From Winogradskyella eckloniae (lineage in GTDB: Bacteria > Bacteroidota > Bacteroidia > Flavobacteriales > Flavobacteriaceae), in the NCBI RefSeq assembly GCF_013249045.1, contig NZ_JABRWP010000009.1, positions 1 to 64,000 of the forward strand: a stretch of DNA of 64,000 bases. Reading direction: 5' to 3'. The notes beneath the pieces are model-generated. The model made no database searches, was not told where the DNA came from, and saw only the letters and a program-made list of their open reading frames with translations. Each line of letters starts with the position of its first letter. The stretch's first letter is position 1. This document shows positions 10,369-18,760 of the stretch, piece after piece. Both the position numbers and the translations under genes were made by a program.

Positions 10369-10475
10369 CTGTAAACGTATTTAATGTGAAAGTTACTAAG
10401 GTAATAGTAAATTTTTAATATTGAAAAATGGCGTTAAATGAACCTTGAAAAATGGACTAATTTTTTTAATGGTTA

Positions 10476-10507
10476 CAAAAAAAATCCGTAATTAAAATTA
10501 CGGATTT
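10476..10507 (-). terminator. Terminator of the coiled-coil membrane protein gene
   Basis: Perfect 11-bp inverted repeat AAATCCGTAAT (10482-10492) and ATTACGGATTT (10497-10507), loop TAAA, with T7 or more on the minus strand. It lies 29 bases after the stop codon at 10536. Confidence 0.85.
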
Positions 10508-10535
10508 ATATTTTATATTCAATTAGCGTATCCCA

Positions 10536-11162
10536 TTAAGATTTCTGCTTATTTAATTCATCTTGTAATTGACGTCTAACTTTTTGCTCGCGTTCTAAAG
10601 CGGTACGTCTGTGTTCTTCAAACTCAGTTTCTACTTCGTCTAATTTGTGTTTGGCTTCTCTAGTCGCAGAGTTGCTTCCTTTAAATTTATAGATAAACAA
10701 TAACAAAAACGCTAACAAAGCTCCAATAATGGACCACATAATTACATTATAATTGGTTTTGCTGGTTTGCATACCTAATAATGCCATATTGTTTTTTTCA
10801 GAATCGGTTTGGTCTAAAATTGTTTGAGTGTCTACTAATTTTACTTTTAAATCTTCAATTTCTTTAGCTTGGTCTCCAACGACTTTTTCCGAATTTTCTA
10901 ACTTCTTATACGTTGTTTTTAAAGAGTCTAGAACATGCGCTTTTAAGGTTAGTAACCATGCGTATTTTACGGCTTCGTATTTTTGGCCATCTGTTCCTTT
11001 GAAATTACCAGATTTCTTAAACACGTATTCAAACTGGCTATCAATAGTGCCACTATTTAAAGATAGCTTATCGTCTTCATCATCTTTATTGGTTTGTGCA
11101 CTCACAAATTGTAAGCTAAATGTAACTATAAGAATAACAGATACTTTGGTTAGGAATTTCAT
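10536..11162 (-). CDS. Exported coiled-coil protein with single membrane anchor
   Basis: A 208-residue protein: signal peptide 1-22 (LQFVSAQ), a first coiled-coil region about 80-125 (SLKTTYKKLENSEKVV and on), one transmembrane helix about 139-158 (NVIMWSIIGALLAFLLLFIY), then a second highly charged coiled coil 165-208. Homologues in flavobacteria are, from memory, often labelled tRNA (guanine-N1)-methyltransferase, apparently by transfer of the name from nearby trmD; nothing here resembles a methyltransferase. The topology suggests a periplasmic coil linked to a cytoplasmic coil, so a scaffold or signalling role is possible. Function unknown. Confidence 0.8.
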   Translation of the reverse strand: MKFLTKVSVILIVTFSLQFVSAQTNKDDEDDKLSLNSGTIDSQFEYVFKKSGNFKGTDGQKYEAVKYAWLLTLKAHVLDSLKTTYKKLENSEKVVGDQAKEIEDLKVKLVDTQTILDQTDSEKNNMALLGMQTSKTNYNVIMWSIIGALLAFLLLFIYKFKGSNSATREAKHKLDEVETEFEEHRRTALEREQKVRRQLQDELNKQKS

Positions 11163-11244
11163 CTAAGGAATGATTTTAGTTGTATGAGTTTAATTGGTTG
11201 CCAAGATAATAATTTTATGAGGAATTCATAAATAATTATGAAAC

Positions 11245-11274
11245 AAATAGCCTCACAATTTTGTAAGGCTATTT
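11245..11274 (-). terminator. Hairpin between GAPDH and the coiled-coil gene
   Basis: Arms AAATAGCCT (11245-11253) and AGGCTATTT (11266-11274) with an inner ACAA/TTGT pairing. It lies 83 bases before the coiled-coil protein start and well after the GAPDH terminator, so it is not needed to end a known gene. Following T content is modest, which weakens a terminator call. Confidence 0.5.
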
Positions 11275-11495
11275 TATATACGATTGATATGTGGATTTAG
11301 ATGTTGATCACTTCAAACCTCAAAAATTTTATAAACGAAACCACCTTTTACAATGTCATTTTTCTTATAAAAAACCGTATTTAAAACACGAAGTTTCTGT
11401 GGTCAAAATTGAGGTTAATTGTATGATTACAGAATTAAAGTAGTGTTGGTATTTTAGTAAAATAGGAGGTGTGTCTTTAGGCTTATCTATAATGC
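11275..11495. other. Gene-free stretch with blocks shared with 8010-8124
   Basis: This lies between the GAPDH terminator and the hairpin at 11245-11274. The only ATG-started frame of note on the plus strand is 27 codons long (ATG at 11311 region, MLITSNLKNF) and has no supporting context. Blocks here recur in the same order in the other large gene-free stretch: CTCAAAAA near 11319, ACCACCT near 11340, GTTAATTGTATGA at 11414-11426 and TAAAGTA at 11436-11442. No TAnnTTTG promoter is seen on either strand. Confidence 0.4.
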
Positions 11496-11523
11496 AAAAA
11501 AAATCTTGTCTAGTTGACAAGAT
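11496..11523 (-). terminator. Terminator of GAPDH gene
   Basis: Inverted repeat ATCTTGTC (11503-11510) and GACAAGAT (11516-11523), 5-base loop, with T7 or T8 on the minus strand. It lies 27 bases after the GAPDH stop. Confidence 0.82.
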
Positions 11524-11549
11524 CTTTTTCATTTCCTTTTTCATGTATT

Positions 11550-12998
11550 CTAATAATAAGCATAGCGTCTTACCTTAGAAATATATTTTGCTAAACGAAT
11601 TACTTGGTGGCTATAGCCATATTCATTATCATACCATATATATAGTATTGCATTTTTTCCATCTTTTCTTACAATGGTCGCTTTACTATCATATATTGAA
11701 GGTGCTGAACTACCAACAATATCGCTAGACACAAGTTCGTCACTCATTTCATATTTAATTTGCTCTACTAAATCACCTTCTAGTGCATATTTTTTCATTA
11801 TTGTATTCATGCTTTCTACTGAAGTTTCATTTTTCAATTCTAAGCTTAGAATTGCTAAAGACCCATTAGGCACTGGTACACGTATGGCATTAGAAGTTAA
11901 TTTACCTTCTAAGGATGGTAAGGCTTTGCTTACGGCTTGTCCTGCTCCTGTTTCGGTAATGACCATATTTAATGCAGCTGCTCTTCCTCGTCTATATTTA
12001 TTATGAAAATTGTCGACTAGATTTTGGTCATTCGTATAGGCATGGATAGTTTCTAAATGCCCTGTGTTTATTCCGAATGAATCTTCTACTGCTTTTAAAA
12101 TTGGTGTTATGGCATTTGTTGTACACGATGCTGCTGAAAATATTTTAACTTTATCAGGATCATGTTCTGTATGATTTACACCATGAACAATATTAGGAAT
12201 GCCTTTTCCTGGTGCTGTGAGTAATACTTTTTCTACACCTTTAGCTTTTAAATGTCTGCTTAGTGCGTCTTTATCTCTAAAGGCGCCAGTGTTATCTATG
12301 ACTAAAGCATTGTTTATACCAAATTTGGTATAATCAATATCTTCGGGCTTATTTGCCGAAATGATTTTTACTGTTGTGCCATTAATTATTAAAGCAGAAT
12401 TTTTAACATCAATATTTACCATACCAGAGAAATCGCCGTGAACAGAATCATTTCTTAATAATGAAGCACGCTTTTCTAATACCGTTTCGTTAATGTCACC
12501 TCTAGTAACTATAGCTCTTAATCTTAATTGTGCACCTTTTCCTGTACGTGTCATTAATTCACGAGCTACTAATCGACCAATTCTACCAAAACCGTACAGC
12601 ACTACATCTTTTGGTTCAATAGCTTTGTTCTTTTTAGAATTTCCAAGTTTAGCGGCAACAAACGCTGTTGCATTGCTGTACTTTTGGTCTTCCATATGAA
12701 ACTCGTAAGTTAGTTTTCCTATGTCTAATTTAGCAGGAGGGAAGTTTAAAGCATTGATGGCTTGAGCAATTTCTACAGAATCAAAAATAGAAATTGGTTT
12801 TTGTACAAATTCACCAGCATACTCGTGCAAATTTAAAATTTCGCTAACATTTCTGTCTATTAATTGATTTCTAAATAAAACCAATTCAATGGACTTATCG
12901 TACCATAAATCACTTATGATTTTTATAAATTCTACTGTTGCTCTGCGACGATCAGCTTGGAAAGCTAATTCCTTTTCGTAAGTGGCATTAAAACTCAT
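11550..12998 (-). CDS. gap: Glyceraldehyde-3-phosphate dehydrogenase, long form
   Basis: A 482-residue enzyme from the ATG at 12998; upstream codons in the frame do not resemble the family. Residues 1-125 are an extension absent from ordinary 335-residue GAPDH. The NAD-binding fold begins near 130 (VVLYGFGRIGRLVAREL). The active-site segment is SAASCTTNAITP with Cys292, followed by IHAYTNDQNLVDNFH and RAAALNMV. The acyl-phosphate chemistry is conserved, so glycolytic or gluconeogenic GAPDH is the natural call; the long form is common in Bacteroidota. The role of the extension is unknown. It has its own terminator and stands alone. Confidence 0.92.
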   Translation of the reverse strand: MSFNATYEKELAFQADRRRATVEFIKIISDLWYDKSIELVLFRNQLIDRNVSEILNLHEYAGEFVQKPISIFDSVEIAQAINALNFPPAKLDIGKLTYEFHMEDQKYSNATAFVAAKLGNSKKNKAIEPKDVVLYGFGRIGRLVARELMTRTGKGAQLRLRAIVTRGDINETVLEKRASLLRNDSVHGDFSGMVNIDVKNSALIINGTTVKIISANKPEDIDYTKFGINNALVIDNTGAFRDKDALSRHLKAKGVEKVLLTAPGKGIPNIVHGVNHTEHDPDKVKIFSAASCTTNAITPILKAVEDSFGINTGHLETIHAYTNDQNLVDNFHNKYRRGRAAALNMVITETGAGQAVSKALPSLEGKLTSNAIRVPVPNGSLAILSLELKNETSVESMNTIMKKYALEGDLVEQIKYEMSDELVSSDIVGSSAPSIYDSKATIVRKDGKNAILYIWYDNEYGYSHQVIRLAKYISKVRRYAYY

Positions 12999-13083
12999 AT
13001 TTTTGTTGTTTAGAGAATATATTAGTTGTAGTTTTTTTGCGAAAGTACTATATTTCAAACGTTTTCGTAGCACAATTTAACGA

Positions 13084-13121
13084 AAATAAAAACCCTTCAA
13101 AGAAAATTACTTTGAAGGGTT
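13084..13121 (-). terminator. Terminator of the DegP-type protease gene
   Basis: Perfect 12-bp inverted repeat AACCCTTCAAAG (13091-13102) and CTTTGAAGGGTT (13110-13121), 7-base loop, T-rich on the minus strand. It lies 26 bases after the protease stop at 13147 and just before the GAPDH leader. Confidence 0.87.
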
Positions 13122-13146
13122 CAGTTTACTGGTATTTAATAGGTAT

Positions 13147-14556
13147 TTATCTAAAATTAAAGACCACTTTTTCACCATTAATGTTTATGACTTCAATTTG
13201 TAATGGCTCATTTAGTTGCTTTGTTTTTATTGCACTTTGTGCATCTTCTATAGTATATAATTGAGTTCCGTTTATTTTTGTTACAATAGAACCTTCTTCT
13301 ATACCATTCTTATTCCAGTATGGTTGGTAATTTTTGTCAAAGGACGCAATTTTTACACCATACTCTGTATTGTATTTTTTTAGTTCTTTTTTAGAGGCGT
13401 TTTTTATAAAACCAATGGTTTCTAGTTTATAAGTTGATGGTTTTAGTAATTTTACAGGGAATGTTTCTTCCTTACCGTCTCTTAATAATGTCACCTTTAC
13501 GATGTCTTCTGGACTTTTGGTTTTTAAATATCCGGTTAAGTCAGAAAACTTATGGATTTTTACATTATCTATTTTATTAATAATATCACCCGATTGAATA
13601 CCTGCTTTTTCAGCTCCAGTATCTTCCTGAACTTCACTTACATAGAATCCTTCTGCTGTTGATGTGCCAAATTCTTCTGCCGATTTACTATCTAAAGCAC
13701 TGCCAACAACACCAAGTATACCATTTTGAACATTGCCATACTCCATGATATCATTAACAATTTTTCGAGCTATATTACTTGGCACAGCAAAAGAATAGCC
13801 AATGTATGAACCTGTTCTAGACGAGATGGCAGTATTAATTCCTATTAAATCTCCATTAGTATTCACTAAGGCACCTCCAGAGTTTCCTGGGTTTACAGCC
13901 GCGTCAGTTTGAATAAAAGATTGCGAATGATTACCAGATAGATCTCTAGATTTAGCACTAATAATGCCAGCAGTTACAGTAGATGTAAGATTAAATGGAT
14001 TACCAACGGCTAAAACCCATTCACCCACTTTGGCATTATCAGAATCTCCAAACGCCATAAATGGTAACTCTTCATCGGTATCAATTTTTAATAAAGCTAT
14101 ATCTGTAGATTCATCTGAACCAATTAATTCGGCCATATACGCCTTATTATTGTTTAAGGTAATGCTAATTTCGTTTGCATTATTAATAACATGGTTGTTT
14201 GTAACGATATAACCCGTTGGTGAAATAATTACACCACTACCAGTACCCACTTGAGCACGTTGCGATTGTCGTCCATAGAATAAATCGCGCATAGACATAG
14301 GTGCGTTAATAATAGAAGTGTTTTTAACATGAACTACGGCGTCCAAAGACTTATCTGCGGCTTCAATAAAATCTGGTGTAATGGCGTTATTATTGTTAGC
14401 GACGTTATGTGTTGAGACAGGTAGAAATACAGGTAGATCTGTTGGTTCATTTACAACGAAGGATTGCGATTCTTTTTCTACAAAAAATTTATATCCACTT
14501 AATGTTAATAATCCACCTAAAGCAGACACAAATACTAATATTAAAACTTTTTTCAT
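13147..14556 (-). CDS. DegP/HtrA-type periplasmic serine protease
   Basis: A 469-residue protease-chaperone for envelope quality control. An N-terminal hydrophobic segment (1-22) acts as signal or anchor. The trypsin-like domain has all three catalytic residues: His122 in VTNNHVI, Asp152 in STDIALLKI and Ser226 in NPGNSGGAL. Two PDZ domains follow, about 270-365 (GILGVVGSALDSKSA) and 385-465. Length and order match DegQ/DegP. The leader region shows no obvious envelope-stress operator. Divergent from dapF, with about 150 bases between. Confidence 0.93.
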   Translation of the reverse strand: MKKVLILVFVSALGGLLTLSGYKFFVEKESQSFVVNEPTDLPVFLPVSTHNVANNNNAITPDFIEAADKSLDAVVHVKNTSIINAPMSMRDLFYGRQSQRAQVGTGSGVIISPTGYIVTNNHVINNANEISITLNNNKAYMAELIGSDESTDIALLKIDTDEELPFMAFGDSDNAKVGEWVLAVGNPFNLTSTVTAGIISAKSRDLSGNHSQSFIQTDAAVNPGNSGGALVNTNGDLIGINTAISSRTGSYIGYSFAVPSNIARKIVNDIMEYGNVQNGILGVVGSALDSKSAEEFGTSTAEGFYVSEVQEDTGAEKAGIQSGDIINKIDNVKIHKFSDLTGYLKTKSPEDIVKVTLLRDGKEETFPVKLLKPSTYKLETIGFIKNASKKELKKYNTEYGVKIASFDKNYQPYWNKNGIEEGSIVTKINGTQLYTIEDAQSAIKTKQLNEPLQIEVININGEKVVFNFR

Positions 14557-14689
14557 AATATATTATTTAGGGTTTACTTTTATCTAACGATTAAAATTAA
14601 TTAATTATTGATTTTGTTTTTTAATTTAACGACATTTTAACTTCAATTTTAACGCGTGTTTAACAACTGTTTTTAATTCGTATTATTCT

Positions 14690-14697
14690 TATATTTG
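14690..14697 (+). promoter_or_regulatory. Promoter -7 box for the dapF operon
   Basis: TATATTTG matches TAnnTTTG exactly. The predicted start of transcription, about 14703, is only a few bases before the ATG at 14707, which implies a leaderless or nearly leaderless mRNA and rules out the upstream TTG at 14695. Confidence 0.7.
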
Positions 14698-14706
14698 CCT
14701 TTAATT

Positions 14707-15486
14707 ATGAATATGACTTTTTATAAATATCAAGGCACTGGTAACGATTTTGTAATCGTAGATAACCGATTAAATACAATAGATAAAAGCAATACAAAAC
14801 GTATCGCAGAAATTTGCGATAGACGATTTGGTGTTGGAGCTGACGGATTTATTCTGTTAGAAAATGATGATAAAACAGACTTTAGAATGGTTTATTATAA
14901 TGCAGATGGTAACGAAAGTACTATGTGTGGTAATGGTGGCCGTTGTATTGTAGCCTTTGCTAAATTTTTAGGACTTATTGAGAATGATACAGAATTCGTA
15001 GCTATAGATGGACTTCATCTGGCAAAGGTTGATGATGGTATTGTACATTTACAAATGCAAAACGTTTCTACCATAGAATTACATCAAAATCATCAATTTT
15101 TAGATACAGGATCACCACATCATATAGAGCAAGTTTCTAATATTTCTAATGTTGAAGTACAATCTACAGGTGCAAAAATTAGATATGGCGAGCCGTATAA
15201 TGAAGCTGGTAGTAATGTAAATTTTGTAGAGCAGATTACGACTGATAGTTTTGCCGTTAGAACGTACGAAAGAGGTGTTGAAGATGAAACTTTGTCGTGT
15301 GGTACAGGTGTAACCGCTGTAGCTATTGCAATGCACAAAATTGGCAAAGTAAATGGTCAAAAAGTAAGTTTAAAAACACAAGGAGGTTGGCTTAATGTTA
15401 GATTTAATGCAGAGGACGATGGCTATAATGATATTTGGCTAATTGGGCCAGCAGAACAGGTGTTTAAAGGAGAATTGGAATGGTAA
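14707..15486 (+). CDS. dapF: Diaminopimelate epimerase
   Basis: Converts LL- to meso-diaminopimelate for lysine and peptidoglycan synthesis, without a cofactor. The 259-residue protein shows YQGTGNDFVIVDN at the N-terminus and both catalytic cysteines, in STMCGNGGRC (about 68-77) and in TLSCGTGVTAVA (about 197-208). The start at 14707 is chosen because the promoter box ends at 14697; the ATG at 14713 is an alternative. The stop overlaps the next gene by 7 bases, so the two are coupled. dapA is about 20 kb further along, not linked. Confidence 0.94.
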   Translation: MNMTFYKYQGTGNDFVIVDNRLNTIDKSNTKRIAEICDRRFGVGADGFILLENDDKTDFRMVYYNADGNESTMCGNGGRCIVAFAKFLGLIENDTEFVAIDGLHLAKVDDGIVHLQMQNVSTIELHQNHQFLDTGSPHHIEQVSNISNVEVQSTGAKIRYGEPYNEAGSNVNFVEQITTDSFAVRTYERGVEDETLSCGTGVTAVAIAMHKIGKVNGQKVSLKTQGGWLNVRFNAEDDGYNDIWLIGPAEQVFKGELEW

Positions 15487-16004
15487 GTCTTATTGGAAAA
15501 CAGGTGTTTTTAAGAGCTCTAGAGCCAGAAGACTTAGATTTTGTCTACGCTATAGAAAATGATACAGATTTATGGTATTTAAGCGATACACAAACACCAT
15601 ATTCTCGATTTTTAATAAAACAATACTTAGAAAATGCGCAACAAGATATTTTTGAAGCAAAACAACTAAGACTTGCTATTTGCAATAAAAAAAAAGAGAT
15701 TCTTGGATTAATTGATGTTTTTGATTTTGATATAAAAAACAAGCGAGCAGGTATTGGTATTGTCATTCAAAAGCAAGAACATAGAAACTTAGGTTTTGGT
15801 AAAGAGGCTTTAGAATTATTGGTAAATTACTGTTTTTCATCATTACATTTACATCAAGTGTATGCCAATATTTCAGAACAAAATTTAGCGAGTTTAAAAC
15901 TTTTTGAAGGAAACGGTTTTAAGAAAATAGGCCTAAAACAAGATTGGAGTTTTAATGGAGAACACTTCAGTAACGAATATTTATTACAACGAATTAACAA
16001 GTAA
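15480..16004 (+). CDS. GNAT-family N-acetyltransferase (RimJ/RimL-like)
   Basis: A 174-residue acetyl-CoA-dependent transferase. N-terminal LIGKQVFLRALEPEDLDFVYAIEND is the typical opening of the RimJ/RimL branch, and the acetyl-CoA loop is present as QEHRNLGFGKEALELL (about 98-113). C-terminal QNLASLKLFEGNGFKKIG is the usual motif B region. Substrate unknown; relatives acetylate protein N-termini or small amines. It overlaps dapF by 7 bases and is followed by mltG after 2 bases. Confidence 0.88.
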   Translation: MVSLIGKQVFLRALEPEDLDFVYAIENDTDLWYLSDTQTPYSRFLIKQYLENAQQDIFEAKQLRLAICNKKKEILGLIDVFDFDIKNKRAGIGIVIQKQEHRNLGFGKEALELLVNYCFSSLHLHQVYANISEQNLASLKLFEGNGFKKIGLKQDWSFNGEHFSNEYLLQRINK

Positions 16005-16006
16005 CT

Positions 16007-17050
16007 ATGTATATTAAAAAAATTCTTTGGGCTATAGCACTAATTGGCCTAGTCATTAGTGGTGCATTTGCCTATTACATTTATAATGCAATGTTTGCGC
16101 CAAATACAAAATTTAATAATGAAGTTGCTTATATTGAAGTGCCAACAAATGCTACGTATCTAGAAGTACGTTCTCAATTAGAACCTTTATTAGATGATAT
16201 CGATGGTTTTGATGCATTGGCAAAACAGAAAAAATATACAACGAATATAAAAGCTGGTCGTTTTGCCATACGTAATGGTATGAATAATAATGCTATTATT
16301 AATTCAATTAGAAGTCAAAATCTTCCAATAAAAATTGCATTTAATAATCAGCATACTTTGGCAGATTTAGCAGGAAGAATTAGCACACAAATTGAAGCTG
16401 ATAGTTTATCACTAATTACAGCAATGACAGATGAAGCGTTTTTAAATAAAAATGGATTTAATAAAGCAACCGCTTTAGGCATGTATTTGCCAAATAGCTA
16501 TGAGTTTTTCTGGAATACCTCTGCAGAAACATTTAGAGATAGAATGTTAAAGGAATATAACCGTTTCTGGACAGCGGAAAGAGTAGTAAAAGCCAAAAAA
16601 TTAAATTTAACGCCTAATGACGTAATTACCTTAGCTTCTATTGTGCATGAAGAATCTAAGCAAGCCACTGAGCAGCCTAGAGTTGCAGGAGTTTATCTAA
16701 ATAGATTGAGGATTAATATGGCATTACAAGCAGACCCAACTTTGAAGTTTGCAGCATATCAATTACCAAAGTATCAACACACTGTAATAAGACGTGTTTT
16801 AAATATTCATAAAGAAATAGAATCTCCTTACAATACGTATAAATATGTTGGATTACCACCAGGACTTATTGCCATGCCAGATTTATCTGCGGTGAAAGCC
16901 GTTCTTAATCCTGAGAAACATAATTACTTATATTTTGCAGCAGATGCCAAGCGAATTGGTTATCATAAGTTTGCTAAAACTTTAGGCCAGCATAATAATA
17001 ATGCACGTGAGTATCATCAATATTTATCCTCTCAAGGAATTAATAAATAA
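16007..17050 (+). CDS. mltG: Endolytic peptidoglycan transglycosylase
   Basis: Membrane-bound lytic transglycosylase that cuts nascent glycan strands. A single N-terminal membrane helix (about 6-26) is followed by a LysM-like segment near 40-115 and the YceG fold. The catalytic glutamate lies in ASIVHEESKQ (about 211-220), followed by VAGVYLNRLRINMALQADPT and the substrate loop SPYNTYKYVGLPPGLIAMPD, all hallmarks of the family. Length 347 is usual. It is the third gene of the dapF operon, consistent with a shared role in cell-wall assembly. Confidence 0.94.
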   Translation: MYIKKILWAIALIGLVISGAFAYYIYNAMFAPNTKFNNEVAYIEVPTNATYLEVRSQLEPLLDDIDGFDALAKQKKYTTNIKAGRFAIRNGMNNNAIINSIRSQNLPIKIAFNNQHTLADLAGRISTQIEADSLSLITAMTDEAFLNKNGFNKATALGMYLPNSYEFFWNTSAETFRDRMLKEYNRFWTAERVVKAKKLNLTPNDVITLASIVHEESKQATEQPRVAGVYLNRLRINMALQADPTLKFAAYQLPKYQHTVIRRVLNIHKEIESPYNTYKYVGLPPGLIAMPDLSAVKAVLNPEKHNYLYFAADAKRIGYHKFAKTLGQHNNNAREYHQYLSSQGINK

Positions 17051-17064
17051 AATAAATAAGACGC

Positions 17065-17967
17065 ATGCGTTTGTACGGCCATATTGTATTTTTCTTTTTG
17101 GTTAGTAGTTCGCTTTTAGCACAGTCTAAATTAAATTCTTTTCTAAAACCTAGTGATTCGTTGCATAAATCGCGACGTAATACTGTTGTCATTTCAGAAT
17201 CCGTTTTAGCGTCTGCAACACTAATAGGTCTTAATCAATTGTGGTATGCAGATTATCCGCGTTCTAGTTTTAAAACTATAAATGATAGTGAAGAATGGTT
17301 ACAGATGGATAAAATGGGACATGTGTTTTCTTCTTATCAATTAGGTCGGCTAGGAGCAAATTCTTTAGAATGGGCTGGAGTAAGTGAAAAAAATCAATTG
17401 ATCTATGGTTCTACAATAGGATTCGGGTTTTTAACTGCTGTAGAAGTGTTGGACGGGTTTTCAGAAGAATGGGGATTTTCTTGGACAGATATGGCAGCCA
17501 ATACAGCCGGAACAGGATTATATTTAGGTCAAGAATTATTATGGAAAGAACAACGTATTATTTTGAAATATTCCTTTCATAGAACAGCCTTTGCTCAACA
17601 ACGACCAAACACGTTAGGCAATGGAATAACTGAAGAGTTTTTAAAAGATTATAATGGACAAACCTATTGGTTAAGTGCTAATATTAATTCGTTTTTAAAA
17701 ACAGAAAGCCTTCCTAACTGGTTAAATTTTGCATTTGGTTATGGCGCCGAAGGTATGTTAACAGGTGAGGCTAATGATTTAAGCTTTGAAAATCAAAACA
17801 GGAGACGTCAATTTTACTTTAGCTTTGATGTGGATTTAACAAGAATAAAGACCAATTCTAATGTCTTAAAAACTGTTTTTAGCGTTTTTAACGTTATTAA
17901 AGTGCCTTTTCCGGCTTTGGAATTGCGTGACGATGGTCGTTCAAAGTGGCATTTTATGTACTTTTAA
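17065..17967 (+). CDS. DUF2279-type exported protein
   Basis: A 300-residue protein with signal peptide (about 1-19, SLLAQ). The conserved region, about 80-165, contains DKMGHVFSSYQLGRLGANSLEW and VEVLDGFSEEWGFSWTDMAANTAGTGLY, which I recognise as the YfiM/DUF2279 family. The remainder is beta-rich and may sit in or at the outer membrane. Function unknown. It follows mltG after 14 bases and is likely co-transcribed, which hints at an envelope role. Confidence 0.82.
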   Translation: MRLYGHIVFFFLVSSSLLAQSKLNSFLKPSDSLHKSRRNTVVISESVLASATLIGLNQLWYADYPRSSFKTINDSEEWLQMDKMGHVFSSYQLGRLGANSLEWAGVSEKNQLIYGSTIGFGFLTAVEVLDGFSEEWGFSWTDMAANTAGTGLYLGQELLWKEQRIILKYSFHRTAFAQQRPNTLGNGITEEFLKDYNGQTYWLSANINSFLKTESLPNWLNFAFGYGAEGMLTGEANDLSFENQNRRRQFYFSFDVDLTRIKTNSNVLKTVFSVFNVIKVPFPALELRDDGRSKWHFMYF

Positions 17968-18019
17968 GTTAAAATTTTAACACTTAAGCGGCTGATTTTT
18001 AGTAAATATAAAATAGTTG

Positions 18020-18027
18020 TATATTTG
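18020..18027 (+). promoter_or_regulatory. Promoter -7 box for the lysozyme-fold gene
   Basis: TATATTTG matches TAnnTTTG exactly; no clear TTG -33 element. Transcription would begin near 18033, giving a leader of about 50 bases that contains a CCTAA/TTAGG palindrome (18045-18055 region). Confidence 0.6.
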
Positions 18028-18085
18028 CACCCGAAATTTGGTAACCTAATTTAGGAAATTATTTTACTGTATAAATTTAGCCGTT

Positions 18086-18742
18086 ATGATTAAAAGTAAC
18101 ATTAAAAATATTTTACTACCGTTTTCAATATGTTTGCTTCTGGCGATATCCTTGTATCCAGATTCTGCTCTAAATCCAGAAACATATTCTACAGAAGGAT
18201 TAGACCTAAACTATAATATTTCAGAAGATATTGCAATGACTGCTCAAGAGCAATCTTTTAAGTATAATATGTTTACGCCATATTTAGGGAAGTCATTTGA
18301 AGGTTTTAAAGAAGCCTTAGCATTTAAAGAATCTAGAGGAAACTATTTTACCGTAAATTCCTTGGGTTATTTAGGGAAATATCAATTTGGAAAAGAAACA
18401 TTGAAGTTGTTAGGTATCTATACACCAAATCAGTTTTTGTATAATCCAGAATTGCAAGAAAAAGCATTTATAGCAAATATAGAACGTAACAAATGGGTAC
18501 TTAGAAAGGATATTTCGCGTTTTGAAGGTAAGTTAATTTCAGGAGTAAAAATTACTGAATCTGGCATCTTAGCCGCAGCGCATCTTGCAGGTCCAGGAAG
18601 CGTTAAAAAATTCTTACGTAGTTATGGTAATGCTAATAGTTCTGATGCTTATGGCGCAACAGTAAAAACTTATATGAAAACATTTTCTGGATATGATACG
18701 TCTATGATTATCCCAGATAAGAAAGCGCGAGTAACATTGTAA
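18086..18742 (+). CDS. Exported lysozyme-fold protein, putative peptidoglycan hydrolase
   Basis: A 218-residue protein with an N-terminal hydrophobic segment (about 8-25) that could be a signal or an anchor. The region 70-200 looks like a soluble lytic transglycosylase or phage-type lysozyme: ALAFKESRGNYFTVNSLGYLGKYQFGKETL, with the Glu in KESRG as probable catalytic residue, and ESGILAAAHLAGPGSVKKFL further on. Such proteins are often annotated in flavobacteria as LysM-type peptidoglycan-binding proteins although no LysM repeat is present here. It has its own promoter after the dapF-mltG group, so two candidate wall-cutting enzymes lie within 3 kb. Confidence 0.72.
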   Translation: MIKSNIKNILLPFSICLLLAISLYPDSALNPETYSTEGLDLNYNISEDIAMTAQEQSFKYNMFTPYLGKSFEGFKEALAFKESRGNYFTVNSLGYLGKYQFGKETLKLLGIYTPNQFLYNPELQEKAFIANIERNKWVLRKDISRFEGKLISGVKITESGILAAAHLAGPGSVKKFLRSYGNANSSDAYGATVKTYMKTFSGYDTSMIIPDKKARVTL

Positions 18743-18760
18743 GACAAGTTGCGCTCTATT

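Noticed and set aside
15112..15360. Minus-strand open frames inside dapF and similar antisense frames elsewhere (for example 2079-2288, 5558-5827, 30026-29793, 41120-41416)
   Set aside because: They lie wholly within well-supported genes, have low-complexity or unlikely composition, and lack promoters or ribosome-binding context.
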